Made by a program: the position numbers and the translations under genes | Shown here: piece by piece, positions 1-7,278 of the stretch | Layout of the letters: each line of letters opens with the position of its first letter | How positions within the stretch are numbered: position 1 is the first letter of the stretch | Notes under the pieces: generated by a model | Databases searched by the model: none | Seen by the model: the letters and a program-made list of their open reading frames with translations, nothing else | Told to the model about the DNA's origin: nothing | NCBI GenBank assembly: GCA_963786155.1 | Contig: CAWAXW010000006.1 | Location: 1,426,001 to 1,490,000, forward strand | DNA length: 64,000 nt | Direction of reading: 5' to 3' | Source of the DNA: CAWAXW01 sp963786155 | Lineage (GTDB): Bacteria; Actinomycetota; CADDZG01; WHSQ01

Positions 1-1
1 G

Positions 2-167
2 GTCTCCTTGACCGTGGCCGACGTTGGGCTCACGACCGTTCAGGTCGCGTTCGATCCCTCACACCTTGCAGATAACGACGTTGGGAGACCTGCGCGCCGG
101 CGCCAGGCTGAACGTGGAGGTAGATGTGATCGCGAAGTACGTCGAACGACTGATGGAGAGGAAATAA
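2..167 (+). CDS. ribE: Riboflavin synthase alpha chain, C-terminal fragment with a frame break
   Basis: This is the tail of riboflavin synthase, which dismutates 6,7-dimethyl-8-ribityllumazine to riboflavin. Read in two frames it gives VSLTVADVGLTTVQVAF and then IPHTLQITTLGDLRAGARLN, followed by a lysine-rich end and a TAA at 165-167, which is the normal C-terminal pattern of RibE. The first part lies in the frame of ribBA and the second in another frame. One extra base at about 51-53 (ttc-g-atc) explains the switch. The gene is cut by the window edge. Its stop lies two bases before the ribBA ATG, so the two are surely co-transcribed. The break is more likely a sequence error than a real mutation. 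Confidence 0.75.
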
Positions 168-169
168 GC

Positions 170-1384
170 ATGGGTTTCGACAAGATCGAAGATGCGATAG
201 CCGACATCGCCGCGGGCCGGATGGTGATCGTGGTCGACGACGAGGATCGCGAGAACGAGGGCGACCTCATCGTCGCGGCCGAGAAGGTGACGGCCGAGCA
301 CATCACGTTCATGGTCCGCTACGGATCCGGGATCATCTGCGTCCCCATGGAGGGCGAGCGACTCGCACAGCTCAACCTTCCGCTGATGGCACCGGAGAAC
401 TCAGAATCGATGGGGACCACGTTCACGATCAGCGTGGACGCGCGTCAGGGGACCACGACCGGAATCTCGGCGGCCGACAGGACCGAGACGATCAAGGCGC
501 TCGTGAGACCGGACACCAAGGCCGGCGACCTCGCGCGGCCGGGCCACATCTTCCCCCTGCGCTACACGCCGGGCGGCGTGCTGCGGAGGACGGGCCACAC
601 CGAAGCCTCCGTGGATCTCGCACGGCTCGCAGGTCTCGATCCGGCGGGAGTCGTGTGCGAGGTCGTCAACGAGGACGGCTCTATGGCTCGTCTGCCCGAC
701 CTCGAGCGGTTCGCCGCCAAACACGGCCTTCGCCTCATCTCGATCGCGGACCTGATCGCATTCCGTCGCCGCAAGGAGAAGCTCGTGCGCCGTGTCACCG
801 AAGCCCGGATCCCGACGGCGTTCGGAGACTTCCGAGCGATCGCGTACGAGAGCCACGACGACCGCATGCACGTCGCCTTCGTGAGGGGCGAGCCCGCCGG
901 CAAGGCGAACGTTCTGGTGCGTGTCCACTCCGAATGCTTCACCGGAGATGTGATGGGCAGCACCCGCTGCGACTGCGGCACGCAACTCCAGGAAGCCCTC
1001 CGACGCGTGGCGGAGGCCGGAGAGGGCGTCGTGGTCTACATCCGAGGACACGAGGGCCGGGGGATCGGATTGCGCCACAAGCTGGAGGCCTATGCGCTGC
1101 AAGATGGGGGCCTGGACACGGTCGAGGCGAACGTCGAACTCGGCTTCTCGCCCGATGCCCGCGACTACGGCGTCGGGGCCCAGATCCTCGGAGACCTCGG
1201 CGTCTCGACCATGCGGCTGCTGACCAACAACCCGACGAAGAGAGCGGGGCTGGAAGGCTACGGGCTCGAGATCGTCGAGCGGGTCCCCCTCGAGATAGAC
1301 GCAACACCCGAGAACCTGCGCTACCTGCAGACCAAGCGTGACAAGCTTGGACACATGTTCGATTTGCTGGAGGACGAGAAATGA
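170..1384 (+). CDS. ribBA: Bifunctional 3,4-dihydroxy-2-butanone-4-phosphate synthase / GTP cyclohydrolase II
   Basis: This 404-residue fusion makes both precursors of riboflavin: the four-carbon unit from ribulose-5-phosphate and the pyrimidine unit from GTP. The N-terminal RibB half holds the metal-binding segment DDEDRENEGDL near residue 23. The C-terminal RibA half (from about residue 205) holds the zinc cysteines C256, C267 and C269. The open frame continues upstream, but that sequence belongs to ribE. The ATG at 170 is preceded by ggagagg at good spacing and gives the normal N-terminus. It overlaps ribH by four bases (ATGA). Length and motifs are ordinary. Confidence 0.97.
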   Translation: MGFDKIEDAIADIAAGRMVIVVDDEDRENEGDLIVAAEKVTAEHITFMVRYGSGIICVPMEGERLAQLNLPLMAPENSESMGTTFTISVDARQGTTTGISAADRTETIKALVRPDTKAGDLARPGHIFPLRYTPGGVLRRTGHTEASVDLARLAGLDPAGVVCEVVNEDGSMARLPDLERFAAKHGLRLISIADLIAFRRRKEKLVRRVTEARIPTAFGDFRAIAYESHDDRMHVAFVRGEPAGKANVLVRVHSECFTGDVMGSTRCDCGTQLQEALRRVAEAGEGVVVYIRGHEGRGIGLRHKLEAYALQDGGLDTVEANVELGFSPDARDYGVGAQILGDLGVSTMRLLTNNPTKRAGLEGYGLEIVERVPLEIDATPENLRYLQTKRDKLGHMFDLLEDEK

Positions 1385-1866
1385 GTCAGAGCTACGAAGG
1401 ATCCTTGGAGGGCCGCCATCTTCGGATCGCGGTGATCGCGGCCCGGTTCAACGAGACGATCAGCAAGCAGCTCGCCGAGGGCGCCCTGGATTGCCTACGC
1501 CGCCACGGCGTCCCCGAGGAGGGCATAGCACTGGTGTGGGTGCCGGGAGCTTTCGAGCTTCCGTCCGCCGCGCAACGGTTGGCCGCGTCCGGCGAGTTCG
1601 ACGCGCTCGTCTGCGTCGGAGCGGTCATACGGGGTGAGACCGCCCACTTCGACTACGTGGCGGGGCACGCGGCCCACGGGGTCGGCGGAGCCTCCGTTGC
1701 CACCGGCGTGCCGATCACTTTCGGCGTTCTGACGACCGAGGACACCCAGCAGGCAGCCGAACGAGCCGGAGGCAAGCTCGGCAACAAGGGCTTCGAGGCC
1801 GCTGCGGCCGCGCTCGAGATGGCGAACCTGTTCGCGTCGCTCCCGAAGCCGCGCCCCGAGGTCTAG
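1381..1866 (+). CDS. ribH: 6,7-dimethyl-8-ribityllumazine synthase
   Basis: Lumazine synthase condenses the RibA-pathway pyrimidine with dihydroxybutanone phosphate, the step before riboflavin synthase. The 161-residue protein has the family length and its motifs: RIAVIAARFNETI at the start, VWVPGAFELP, and GAVIRGETAHFDYV followed by GVPITFGVLTTEDTQQA. It assembles into icosahedral or pentameric shells in known homologues. The ATG lies in the ATGA overlap with ribBA, so translation is probably coupled. It is the last recognisable rib gene here, and hisG follows after three bases. Confidence 0.97.
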   Translation: MSQSYEGSLEGRHLRIAVIAARFNETISKQLAEGALDCLRRHGVPEEGIALVWVPGAFELPSAAQRLAASGEFDALVCVGAVIRGETAHFDYVAGHAAHGVGGASVATGVPITFGVLTTEDTQQAAERAGGKLGNKGFEAAAAALEMANLFASLPKPRPEV

Positions 1867-1869
1867 GTC

Positions 1870-2745
1870 GTGCTCAAACTCGTCCTGCCGAAGGGATCGC
1901 TGGAGCCTGCCACGCTCGAGCTCTTCGAAGACGCCGACCTCAAGGTCCGCCGCACTTCGGACCGTGAATACCGAGGCGCGATCGACGACCCCCGCATCAA
2001 GGCGGTCGCGATCCTCCGCCCCCAAGAGATCCCGACCTACGTCGAGGACGGTTTCTTCGACCTCGGGGTCACCGGGCAGGACTGGGTGGCGGAGACGGGT
2101 GCGGACATCGAGCCGATAACGACGCTCAACTACTCCAAGCAGACGGACCTGCCCGTGAAGATCGTGCTTGCCGTTCCCCGCGACTCGGGCATAACTGGTG
2201 CCGATCAGATCAAACCCGACGCGCGGATCTCGACCGAGTTCCCAAATCTGACGAAGGCGTACTTCGACCGCCTGGGCATCCCTGTTCGCGTGTTCCTGTC
2301 CTACGGAGCAACCGAGGCAAAGGTGCCCGAGATCGTCGATGCCATAGTCGACCTGACCGAGACGGGCTCGACCCTCCGCCGCAACGGCATGGAGATAGTC
2401 GACGTCCTTCTCGAGTCCCGCACTCAGCTGATCGCCAACAAGAAGAGCTACGAGGACGCCGAGAAGCGCAAGGCGATAGACGAACTGACGATGCTCCTAA
2501 AAGGCACGATCGACGCCCGCGGCCGGGTACTGGTGAAGCTAAACGTGCACCGGGATCAACTCGACCAGGTCGTAGCGGCCCTGCCGGCAATGAAAGCCCC
2601 GACCGTCTCCGAGCTCGCGTCCGAGGGCTTCCTCGCTCTAGAAACGATCGTTCCGAAGGCCGCGATCAACACGCTGATCCCCCAACTGAAGTCGCTGGGA
2701 GCCGAAGACATAGTCGAGCTACCGGTAAGAAAGATCGTCCACTAG
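1870..2745 (+). CDS. hisG: ATP phosphoribosyltransferase, long form
   Basis: HisG catalyses the first committed step of histidine synthesis, joining ATP and PRPP. The 291-residue length and the C-terminal part (about residues 215-291) mark the long form, which carries its own regulatory histidine-binding ACT-like domain and needs no HisZ. The start LKLVLPKGSLEPATLELF and the PRPP-binding stretch IVDLTETGSTLRRNGM are typical. It uses a GTG start three bases after the ribH stop, so it is read with the riboflavin genes. Its stop overlaps the stop of the facing DUF1844 gene in the tetramer CTAG. Confidence 0.95.
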   Translation: MLKLVLPKGSLEPATLELFEDADLKVRRTSDREYRGAIDDPRIKAVAILRPQEIPTYVEDGFFDLGVTGQDWVAETGADIEPITTLNYSKQTDLPVKIVLAVPRDSGITGADQIKPDARISTEFPNLTKAYFDRLGIPVRVFLSYGATEAKVPEIVDAIVDLTETGSTLRRNGMEIVDVLLESRTQLIANKKSYEDAEKRKAIDELTMLLKGTIDARGRVLVKLNVHRDQLDQVVAALPAMKAPTVSELASEGFLALETIVPKAAINTLIPQLKSLGAEDIVELPVRKIVH

Positions 2746-3239
2746 GCCGGCGGGCCGCCCGTCGTTACTCGGACGTATTCCATCTGGAGTTGGGCGAGGG
2801 TTTGGCGAAGGGGCGGCTCGAGGTCTCCGAGGCGCGGCCCGAGGGACTCGACCATCCCGGCGAGGGCGTCGATCGCGAGTTGGGCCCCGGCGGGGTCGCC
2901 GGCATCGAGCTTGGCCCCCGCCACGTTTGCCAGCGTCACGGACGCGTTCGCGACCCACTCGAGGGCCGGGCGCATGGCGAAGTCCTCCATGATCTGGCGT
3001 GCGGCCTCTTCCTGCTCGGGGGTCCAAACCTCGGGCCCGCCTGCGTCTTGCTCGAACGGAGCCGCCGGTGGATCGGGTTCGAGTGGAGGGCTCACCGGCG
3101 CCACGGGCTCCACGGGCTGCGGCGGCGGGCTCGCCGCTCGCTCCTTGGCAGGCGTGTCGGACCGCGACGAGACCCGCTTGTCCACGACCCGTGGTCGCTG
3201 ACGCTCTTGGGACTCCTCCGACCGCTCTTCGTCCTCCAT
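2742..3239 (-). CDS. DUF1844 family protein
   Basis: This 165-residue protein has an acidic, Pro-rich and disordered first half. Its helical C-terminal domain (from about residue 75) reads like DUF1844: a Trp-Val-containing helix, LDAGDPAGAQLAIDALAGMV, and an end with QLQMEYVRV. The function is unknown. In actinobacteria this family is commonly found beside infC, as here, but on the opposite strand. The open frame reaches a TTG at 3278, but the ATG at 3239 is preferred: a TATAAC box lies nine bases upstream, consistent with a very short or absent leader. No Shine-Dalgarno sequence is seen. Confidence 0.7.
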   Translation of the reverse strand: MEDEERSEESQERQRPRVVDKRVSSRSDTPAKERAASPPPQPVEPVAPVSPPLEPDPPAAPFEQDAGGPEVWTPEQEEAARQIMEDFAMRPALEWVANASVTLANVAGAKLDAGDPAGAQLAIDALAGMVESLGPRLGDLEPPLRQTLAQLQMEYVRVTTGGPPA

Positions 3240-3248
3240 CGACCGCTC

Positions 3249-3254
3249 GTTATA
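3249..3254 (-). promoter_or_regulatory. Probable -10 box of the DUF1844 gene
   Basis: TATAAC on the minus strand, nine bases before the ATG at 3239. It matches the actinobacterial TAnnn(T/C) pattern, and no ribosome binding site lies in between. No convincing -35 element was found. Confidence 0.4.
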
Positions 3255-3376
3255 CTTCCTAGCCTGAAGTCTCGCCAAGAAGGGGCAGCAACCCGCCCCT
3301 CACCTCCCGGCGGAATGCAACGGGCCGAGGCCCGGCGCCGAGCCGCGGGGGTCGATTGCGGATCGGCAAGCACTGG

Positions 3377-3416
3377 AAGCCGATGACGTCCGCGTTTCTT
3401 GGCGTCATCGGCTTTT
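3377..3416 (+). terminator. Attenuator-like hairpin in the infC leader
   Basis: A perfect 12-base inverted repeat (AAGCCGATGACG at 3377-3388 and its complement at 3403-3414) encloses a 14-base loop and runs into TTTT. It lies about 45 bases before the infC Shine-Dalgarno sequence, inside the presumed leader mRNA. The short U-tract makes it a weak terminator. An attenuation switch for the IF3-L35-L20 operon is a reasonable reading, since such leaders are known from other phyla (L20 leader), but I see no direct match to a named family. Confidence 0.5.
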
Positions 3417-3445
3417 GCGCGACTAGAAGGAGGAGAGAGGACACG

Positions 3446-3462
3446 AAAAGGAGAGACGTATC
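3446..3462 (+). promoter_or_regulatory. Ribosome binding site that sets an AUC start for infC
   Basis: AAAAGGAG at 3446-3453, six bases before an ATC codon at 3460-3462. No ATG, GTG or TTG occurs in frame before 3514, and starting there would remove the conserved IF3 N-terminus. The site therefore decides for AUC as start codon. Confidence 0.75.
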
Positions 3463-4143
3463 GCACAGCAGGAACTGAGGATCAACGACCGCATCCGTAT
3501 CCCCAGGGTCCGGGTGGTGGGCGCCGACGGAGCCCAGATAGGCATCCTGGAGACGAAGGAAGCTCTCGATCTGGCCATCGAGCAGGATCTGGACCTCGTC
3601 GAGATCGCTCCCCAAGCCGATCCGCCGGTGTGCCGGATCATGGACTACGGGAAGTACAAGTACGAGCAAGCGGTCAAGCAGCGGGAATCACGTAAGAAGC
3701 AGTCGCTGGTCGTGGTCAAAGAGATGAAGATGAGACCGAAGATCGACCAGCACGACTACGGCACGAAGAAGAGCCACGTGGTTCGGTTCCTGCAGCAGGG
3801 GGCCAAGGTGAAGGTCACGATCATGTTCCGGGGCCGGGAGACTCTCCACCCAGAACACGGCGAACGTCTGTTGAGGAAGCTGGCGGATGAGGTCGAGGAG
3901 ATCGCCAAGATCGAGACGCCACCGAAGCTGGATGGACGCAACATGACGATGGTCCTCAATCCACTGAAAGAAGCGATCACGGTCAAGAAGGCGCCCGAGC
4001 CGAGACGCCGGCCTCCCCAACCGGAGGTCACCGAAGTCGAAGTCGAGGTCGAGGTGGAGGCCGAGGCTGAAGCGGAAGCCGAAGCCGACGAGGATGAAGC
4101 GCCCGCCCGGCCTATCAAAGTAACGAGAGCCGAAGGAGGCTAG
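3460..4143 (+). CDS. infC: Translation initiation factor IF-3, AUC start
   Basis: IF3 binds the 30S subunit, keeps subunits apart and checks start codon and initiator tRNA. From the ATC at 3460 the 227-residue protein begins IAQQELRINDRIRIPRVRVV, the expected N-terminal domain. The linker and the C-terminal domain with KPKIDQHDY-like and KVKVTIMFRGRE segments follow. An acidic Glu/Ala repeat tail (about residues 190-215) is an actinobacterial extra. The rare start codon is well known for infC, where IF3 limits its own translation at non-canonical starts. It is followed at once by rpmI and rplT, the classic operon. Confidence 0.92.
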   Translation: MAQQELRINDRIRIPRVRVVGADGAQIGILETKEALDLAIEQDLDLVEIAPQADPPVCRIMDYGKYKYEQAVKQRESRKKQSLVVVKEMKMRPKIDQHDYGTKKSHVVRFLQQGAKVKVTIMFRGRETLHPEHGERLLRKLADEVEEIAKIETPPKLDGRNMTMVLNPLKEAITVKKAPEPRRRPPQPEVTEVEVEVEVEAEAEAEAEADEDEAPARPIKVTRAEGG

Positions 4144-4145
4144 GA

Positions 4146-4343
4146 ATGCCGAAGATGAAGTCGCACAGGGGATCGGCCAAGAGGTTCGAGGTCTCTCCCA
4201 CCGGCAAGATCCGGCGCCGGCGCGCATTCGCCGCCCATTTGCTCGAGAACAAGTCGTCCAAACGCAAACGCCGGCTCCAGGCCGGGGGAGCCGAGGTGTC
4301 CAAGGCCGACTCGAAGCGGGTCCGCCGGATGCTCGGCAGCTAG
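4146..4343 (+). CDS. rpmI: 50S ribosomal protein L35
   Basis: A 65-residue basic protein of the large subunit. MPKMKSHRGSAKRFEVSPTG is the family start, and an Arg/Lys-rich C-terminus follows. The AGGA just before the infC stop and the two-base gap to infC give a normal ribosome binding site. Length and position in infC-rpmI-rplT are standard. Confidence 0.97.
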   Translation: MPKMKSHRGSAKRFEVSPTGKIRRRRAFAAHLLENKSSKRKRRLQAGGAEVSKADSKRVRRMLGS

Positions 4344-4360
4344 CAAATCGAGGAGGGTTA

Positions 4361-4726
4361 ATGGCACGTGTGAAGAGAGGGGTCGCCGGTCGCAAGCGCC
4401 GGCGGGCGATCCTCGATCAAGCCAAGGGTTACACCCACAGCAGAGGGAAGCATCTGCGCGCCGCGCACGAGCAGGTCATGCACTCCGGGAACTACGCGTT
4501 CCGCGATCGGCGCGCGCGCAAGGGTGATTTCCGACGTCTCTGGATCACTCGCATCAACGCGGGGGCACGCCAGAACGGACTGAGCTACAGCCGGCTCATC
4601 GCCGGCCTGCGCCTGGCCGAGATCGAGCTCGACCGAAAGATCCTGTCCGAGCTCGCGACGAACGAACCGGAGACATTCTCTTCGCTGTGTGAGGCCGCGA
4701 AGCAGCAGCTCGAAAAGGCATCCTGA
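4361..4726 (+). CDS. rplT: 50S ribosomal protein L20
   Basis: L20 binds 23S rRNA early in 50S assembly and in some bacteria represses its own operon. The 121-residue sequence MARVKRGVAGRKRRRAILDQ and the stretch FRRLWITRINAGARQNGLSYS are diagnostic. GAGGAGGG lies six bases before the ATG. Its TGA stop overlaps a CTG that appears to start the following methyltransferase. Confidence 0.97.
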   Translation: MARVKRGVAGRKRRRAILDQAKGYTHSRGKHLRAAHEQVMHSGNYAFRDRRARKGDFRRLWITRINAGARQNGLSYSRLIAGLRLAEIELDRKILSELATNEPETFSSLCEAAKQQLEKAS

Positions 4727-5517
4727 ACAACCACAGCCAGGAAGTAATCGGGAGTCTCGACAACCCGCGCATCAAGTCGGCGCGCAAGCTCCTGAGGCGG
4801 GCGGGCAGGGATGCGGCGCGCTCCTTCCTGGTGGAAGGGCCGAGCGCGATCGAGGATGCCCTGCGCGCCGGGGTCGTCGAGACCCTGTTCGTCTCGACCG
4901 ATCACCCGGATCCGACTTTGGCTGCAAGGGCAACCGAAGCCGGCGCTCGCGTGACGGAGTGCGAGCCGCGAGTGATGCGCGCGCTCGCCGACACGACAAC
5001 GCCCCAAGGACTACTGGCCGTTGCCCGGATGCCCGCGGAGGACGATCCGCTCGGCACCGCTCGAGACCTCGTTCTGATACTCGACGAGGTGCGCGACCCC
5101 GGCAACGCCGGGACCCTCGTACGGACGGCGGTTGCCGCGGGGGCCCAGGCCGTCGTCTTCTCGGCGGCTTCGGTCGATCCGTATCACCCGAAAACCGTCC
5201 GGGCGGCCGCCGGCAGCTTGTTCCACATAGGGATCGCCCGGAGCGCCTCCCTGGGGACGGTCGGGGAGCGGCTTGGGCAAGCGGGTTTCACGATCCTCGG
5301 ACTCGAGGCGGAGGCGGGGATGGGGCTCGACGACGCGGAGCTCGCCCAACCGGTGGCCCTGGTTGTCGGGAACGAAGCCGGCGGACTCACCGAAGCAGGG
5401 CGGGCGATCGTGGACGTTGGCGTGCGGATCGATATGCCCGGCCCCGTCGAGTCCCTGAACGCCGCCGTCGCGGGATCGATCGCCCTTTTCGAAGTAGCCA
5501 GGCGCCGCAGGGCCTGA
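4723..5517 (+). CDS. TrmH/SpoU-family RNA 2'-O-methyltransferase, probable CTG start
   Basis: A SPOUT-class enzyme expected to methylate a ribose in 23S rRNA with S-adenosylmethionine. Motifs seen are LDEVRDPGNAGTLVRTA (motif 1), VVGNEAGGL (motif 2) and the knot motif MPGPVESLNAAVAGSIALFE. The first canonical start in frame is the GTG at 4831, but the conserved N-terminal substrate-binding segment (SLDNPRIKSARKLLRRAGRD, ending at FLVEGP) lies upstream of it. The only plausible start is the CTG at 4723, overlapping the rplT stop as CTGA, with AAAAGG just upstream. That gives 264 residues, normal for the family. The exact rRNA target cannot be told. Confidence 0.8.
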   Translation: MNNHSQEVIGSLDNPRIKSARKLLRRAGRDAARSFLVEGPSAIEDALRAGVVETLFVSTDHPDPTLAARATEAGARVTECEPRVMRALADTTTPQGLLAVARMPAEDDPLGTARDLVLILDEVRDPGNAGTLVRTAVAAGAQAVVFSAASVDPYHPKTVRAAAGSLFHIGIARSASLGTVGERLGQAGFTILGLEAEAGMGLDDAELAQPVALVVGNEAGGLTEAGRAIVDVGVRIDMPGPVESLNAAVAGSIALFEVARRRRA

Positions 5518-5519
5518 CA

Positions 5520-5525
5520 TATCCT
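5520..5525 (+). promoter_or_regulatory. Possible -10 box of the histidine kinase gene
   Basis: TATCCT, nine bases before the ATG at 5535, with no Shine-Dalgarno sequence in between. It would give a nearly leaderless mRNA starting inside the rplT-pheT cluster. Confidence 0.35.
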
Positions 5526-5534
5526 CTGCCGACA

Positions 5535-6227
5535 ATGAAGGATGTCTCTTTTGCGGAGTTGATCTCCAAGATCGCCCACGAGCTGCGTTCGCCTCTGACA
5601 AGCGTCAAAGGCTTCTCGGCCACCCTCATCAAGCGATGGGACCGCTTCACCGACGAGCAGCGGAGGCAGTTCGTCGCCACCATCCACGCGGATGCCGAGC
5701 GGATGGGCCGGATCATCTCGGAGCTACTGGACCTCGCACGGCTCGAAGCCGGCCGCTTCGAAATGAATCGATTCGATGTTCCGTTGGCCGACGTGGCAAG
5801 AAAGGCGGCCGAGGCCGTCGAGGAGCTCGAGGGCTCGGAGCGGATAGCGATCGATATCGAGCCGGGACTCAGCGCCTGGGGTGACCCGGAGAGGCTTGCC
5901 CACGTCCTGACGAACCTATTGGAGAACGCGGTCCGCTTCTCGGATGACGGAGCGATCCGCGTCTCGGCTTCCAGCAGTGACGGCGAGGTTCACATCGAGA
6001 TCAGCGATGAGGGCGTCGGGATATCCGAGGATCGCCTCGACGAGGTCTTCTCGGGGCCCGGCCCGAAGGGTCAGCGCTCGGGCCCCCGGGGGACCGGGCT
6101 GGGTCTCTATCTAACGCGCAAGCTGGTCGAGGTCCATGGTGGTCGTGTCGCGGTCGTGAGCGAGATCGACAAGGGATCGACCTTCACCGTTTCCCTGCCC
6201 ACCGCAGAACGAGCCGAGAGTGAGTAG
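5535..6227 (+). CDS. Small soluble sensor histidine kinase
   Basis: At 230 residues this is only a kinase core: a HisKA dimerisation domain with the phosphorylated histidine in KIAHELRSPLTSVKGF (H15) and a HATPase_c domain with N box (NLLENAVRFS), G1 (DEGVGI) and G2 (GTGLGLYLTRKLVEVHGG). There is no transmembrane helix, PAS, GAF or HAMP region, and no response regulator nearby. It probably relies on a partner for sensing or anchoring, or responds to a cytoplasmic cue. It overlaps pheS by eight bases. The signal cannot be inferred. Confidence 0.88.
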   Translation: MKDVSFAELISKIAHELRSPLTSVKGFSATLIKRWDRFTDEQRRQFVATIHADAERMGRIISELLDLARLEAGRFEMNRFDVPLADVARKAAEAVEELEGSERIAIDIEPGLSAWGDPERLAHVLTNLLENAVRFSDDGAIRVSASSSDGEVHIEISDEGVGISEDRLDEVFSGPGPKGQRSGPRGTGLGLYLTRKLVEVHGGRVAVVSEIDKGSTFTVSLPTAERAESE

Positions 6228-7278
6228 CGACGAGCTACGCACTCGGTTCGAGGAGGCCCGCGCCGGTGGCCTCGAACTGATCGCGGCCGCCTCCGACCTC
6301 GAGGCCCTCGAAGACGCCCGGATCAAGACCCTCGGCCGCAAGGCGCCCCTGTCGGCGGCGCGAGGAGGGTCGGGCCGCGTCGACGAGGACCAGCGCAAGG
6401 AGCTGGGCAGGCTGGCCAACGAGGTGCAAAGGGCCCTCGAAGAGACCCTCGAGGCCAAGCGCGCGGAATTCGAGACCGCGGCCCGCGCTCTGCGGTGGGA
6501 TGAAGAGGCGGTCGACGTCACGCTCCCGGGAGAGTCCTTCCCCGCCGGCTCCATCCATCCTCTGACGCGGACCATCTGGGACATCGTCGACATCTTCATC
6601 GGTCTCGGATACAAGGTGGCGGACGGCCCCGAGATAGAGCTTGGTAAATATCTGTTCGACGCTCTGAACATGCCGCAACACCATCCCGCTCGTTCCTCGA
6701 CCGACACCTTCTTCGTCGACGAGGACGCAGGCATCGTCGTGCGCACCGAGACATCGGCCGTGCAGATCCGCACGATGGAAACGCAACCACCTCCCGTGTA
6801 CGTCGTTTGTCCGGGGCGCGTGTACCGGAGAGAGACGGAGGACGCGACGCACCTTGCAGGATTCACTCAGATAGAAGGCCTCGCAGTGGACGAGGGCATC
6901 ACGTTGGGCGATCTCAAGGGAACCCTGGCGCTGTTCGCACGATCTTTGTTCGGGGAAGAGCTGGAGGTGCGTTTCCGGCCTCACTTCTTCCCGTTCACCG
7001 AGCCCTCCGCCGAGATGGATGTCGAGTGCTTCCTGTGTCGCGGGAACGATCCGCGCTGCCGGCTGTGCAAGGGCGAAGGTTGGATCGAGATCCTCGGCTG
7101 CGGGATGGTCGATCCGACGTTGTTTGAATGGGTCGGCTACGACCCGGAGCGGTACACAGGTTTCGCTTTCGGCATGGGCGTCGAACGCATCGCCTCCCTC
7201 GCCTACGGACTCGGCGACATCCGCTCCCTGTGGGAGAACGACCTGCGCCTTCTCAGCAAGTTCGGAGGTCCCCGATGA
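6220..7278 (+). CDS. pheS: Phenylalanyl-tRNA synthetase alpha subunit
   Basis: PheS forms the catalytic half of the alpha2-beta2 enzyme that charges tRNA-Phe. The 352-residue protein has the N-terminal coiled coil (about residues 1-85), the class II core with a motif 2 region around VYRRETEDATHLAGFTQIEG, and motif 3 as FGMGVERIASLAYG. A four-cysteine insert near residues 270-288 (CFLCRGNDPRCRLC) resembles a small zinc site. The GTG start lies inside the end of the kinase gene. pheT overlaps by four bases. Confidence 0.96.
   Translation: MSSDELRTRFEEARAGGLELIAAASDLEALEDARIKTLGRKAPLSAARGGSGRVDEDQRKELGRLANEVQRALEETLEAKRAEFETAARALRWDEEAVDVTLPGESFPAGSIHPLTRTIWDIVDIFIGLGYKVADGPEIELGKYLFDALNMPQHHPARSSTDTFFVDEDAGIVVRTETSAVQIRTMETQPPPVYVVCPGRVYRRETEDATHLAGFTQIEGLAVDEGITLGDLKGTLALFARSLFGEELEVRFRPHFFPFTEPSAEMDVECFLCRGNDPRCRLCKGEGWIEILGCGMVDPTLFEWVGYDPERYTGFAFGMGVERIASLAYGLGDIRSLWENDLRLLSKFGGPR

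Noticed and set aside
401..1354. 317-codon open frame on the minus strand of ribBA
   Set aside because: Typical antisense shadow of a high-GC gene; ribBA on the plus strand has complete family motifs and the shadow resembles nothing.
4689..5534. Long N-terminal extension of the histidine kinase frame
   Set aside because: This stretch is Arg/Pro/Gly-rich shadow of the methyltransferase in another frame. The kinase begins at the ATG at 5535 without homology upstream.
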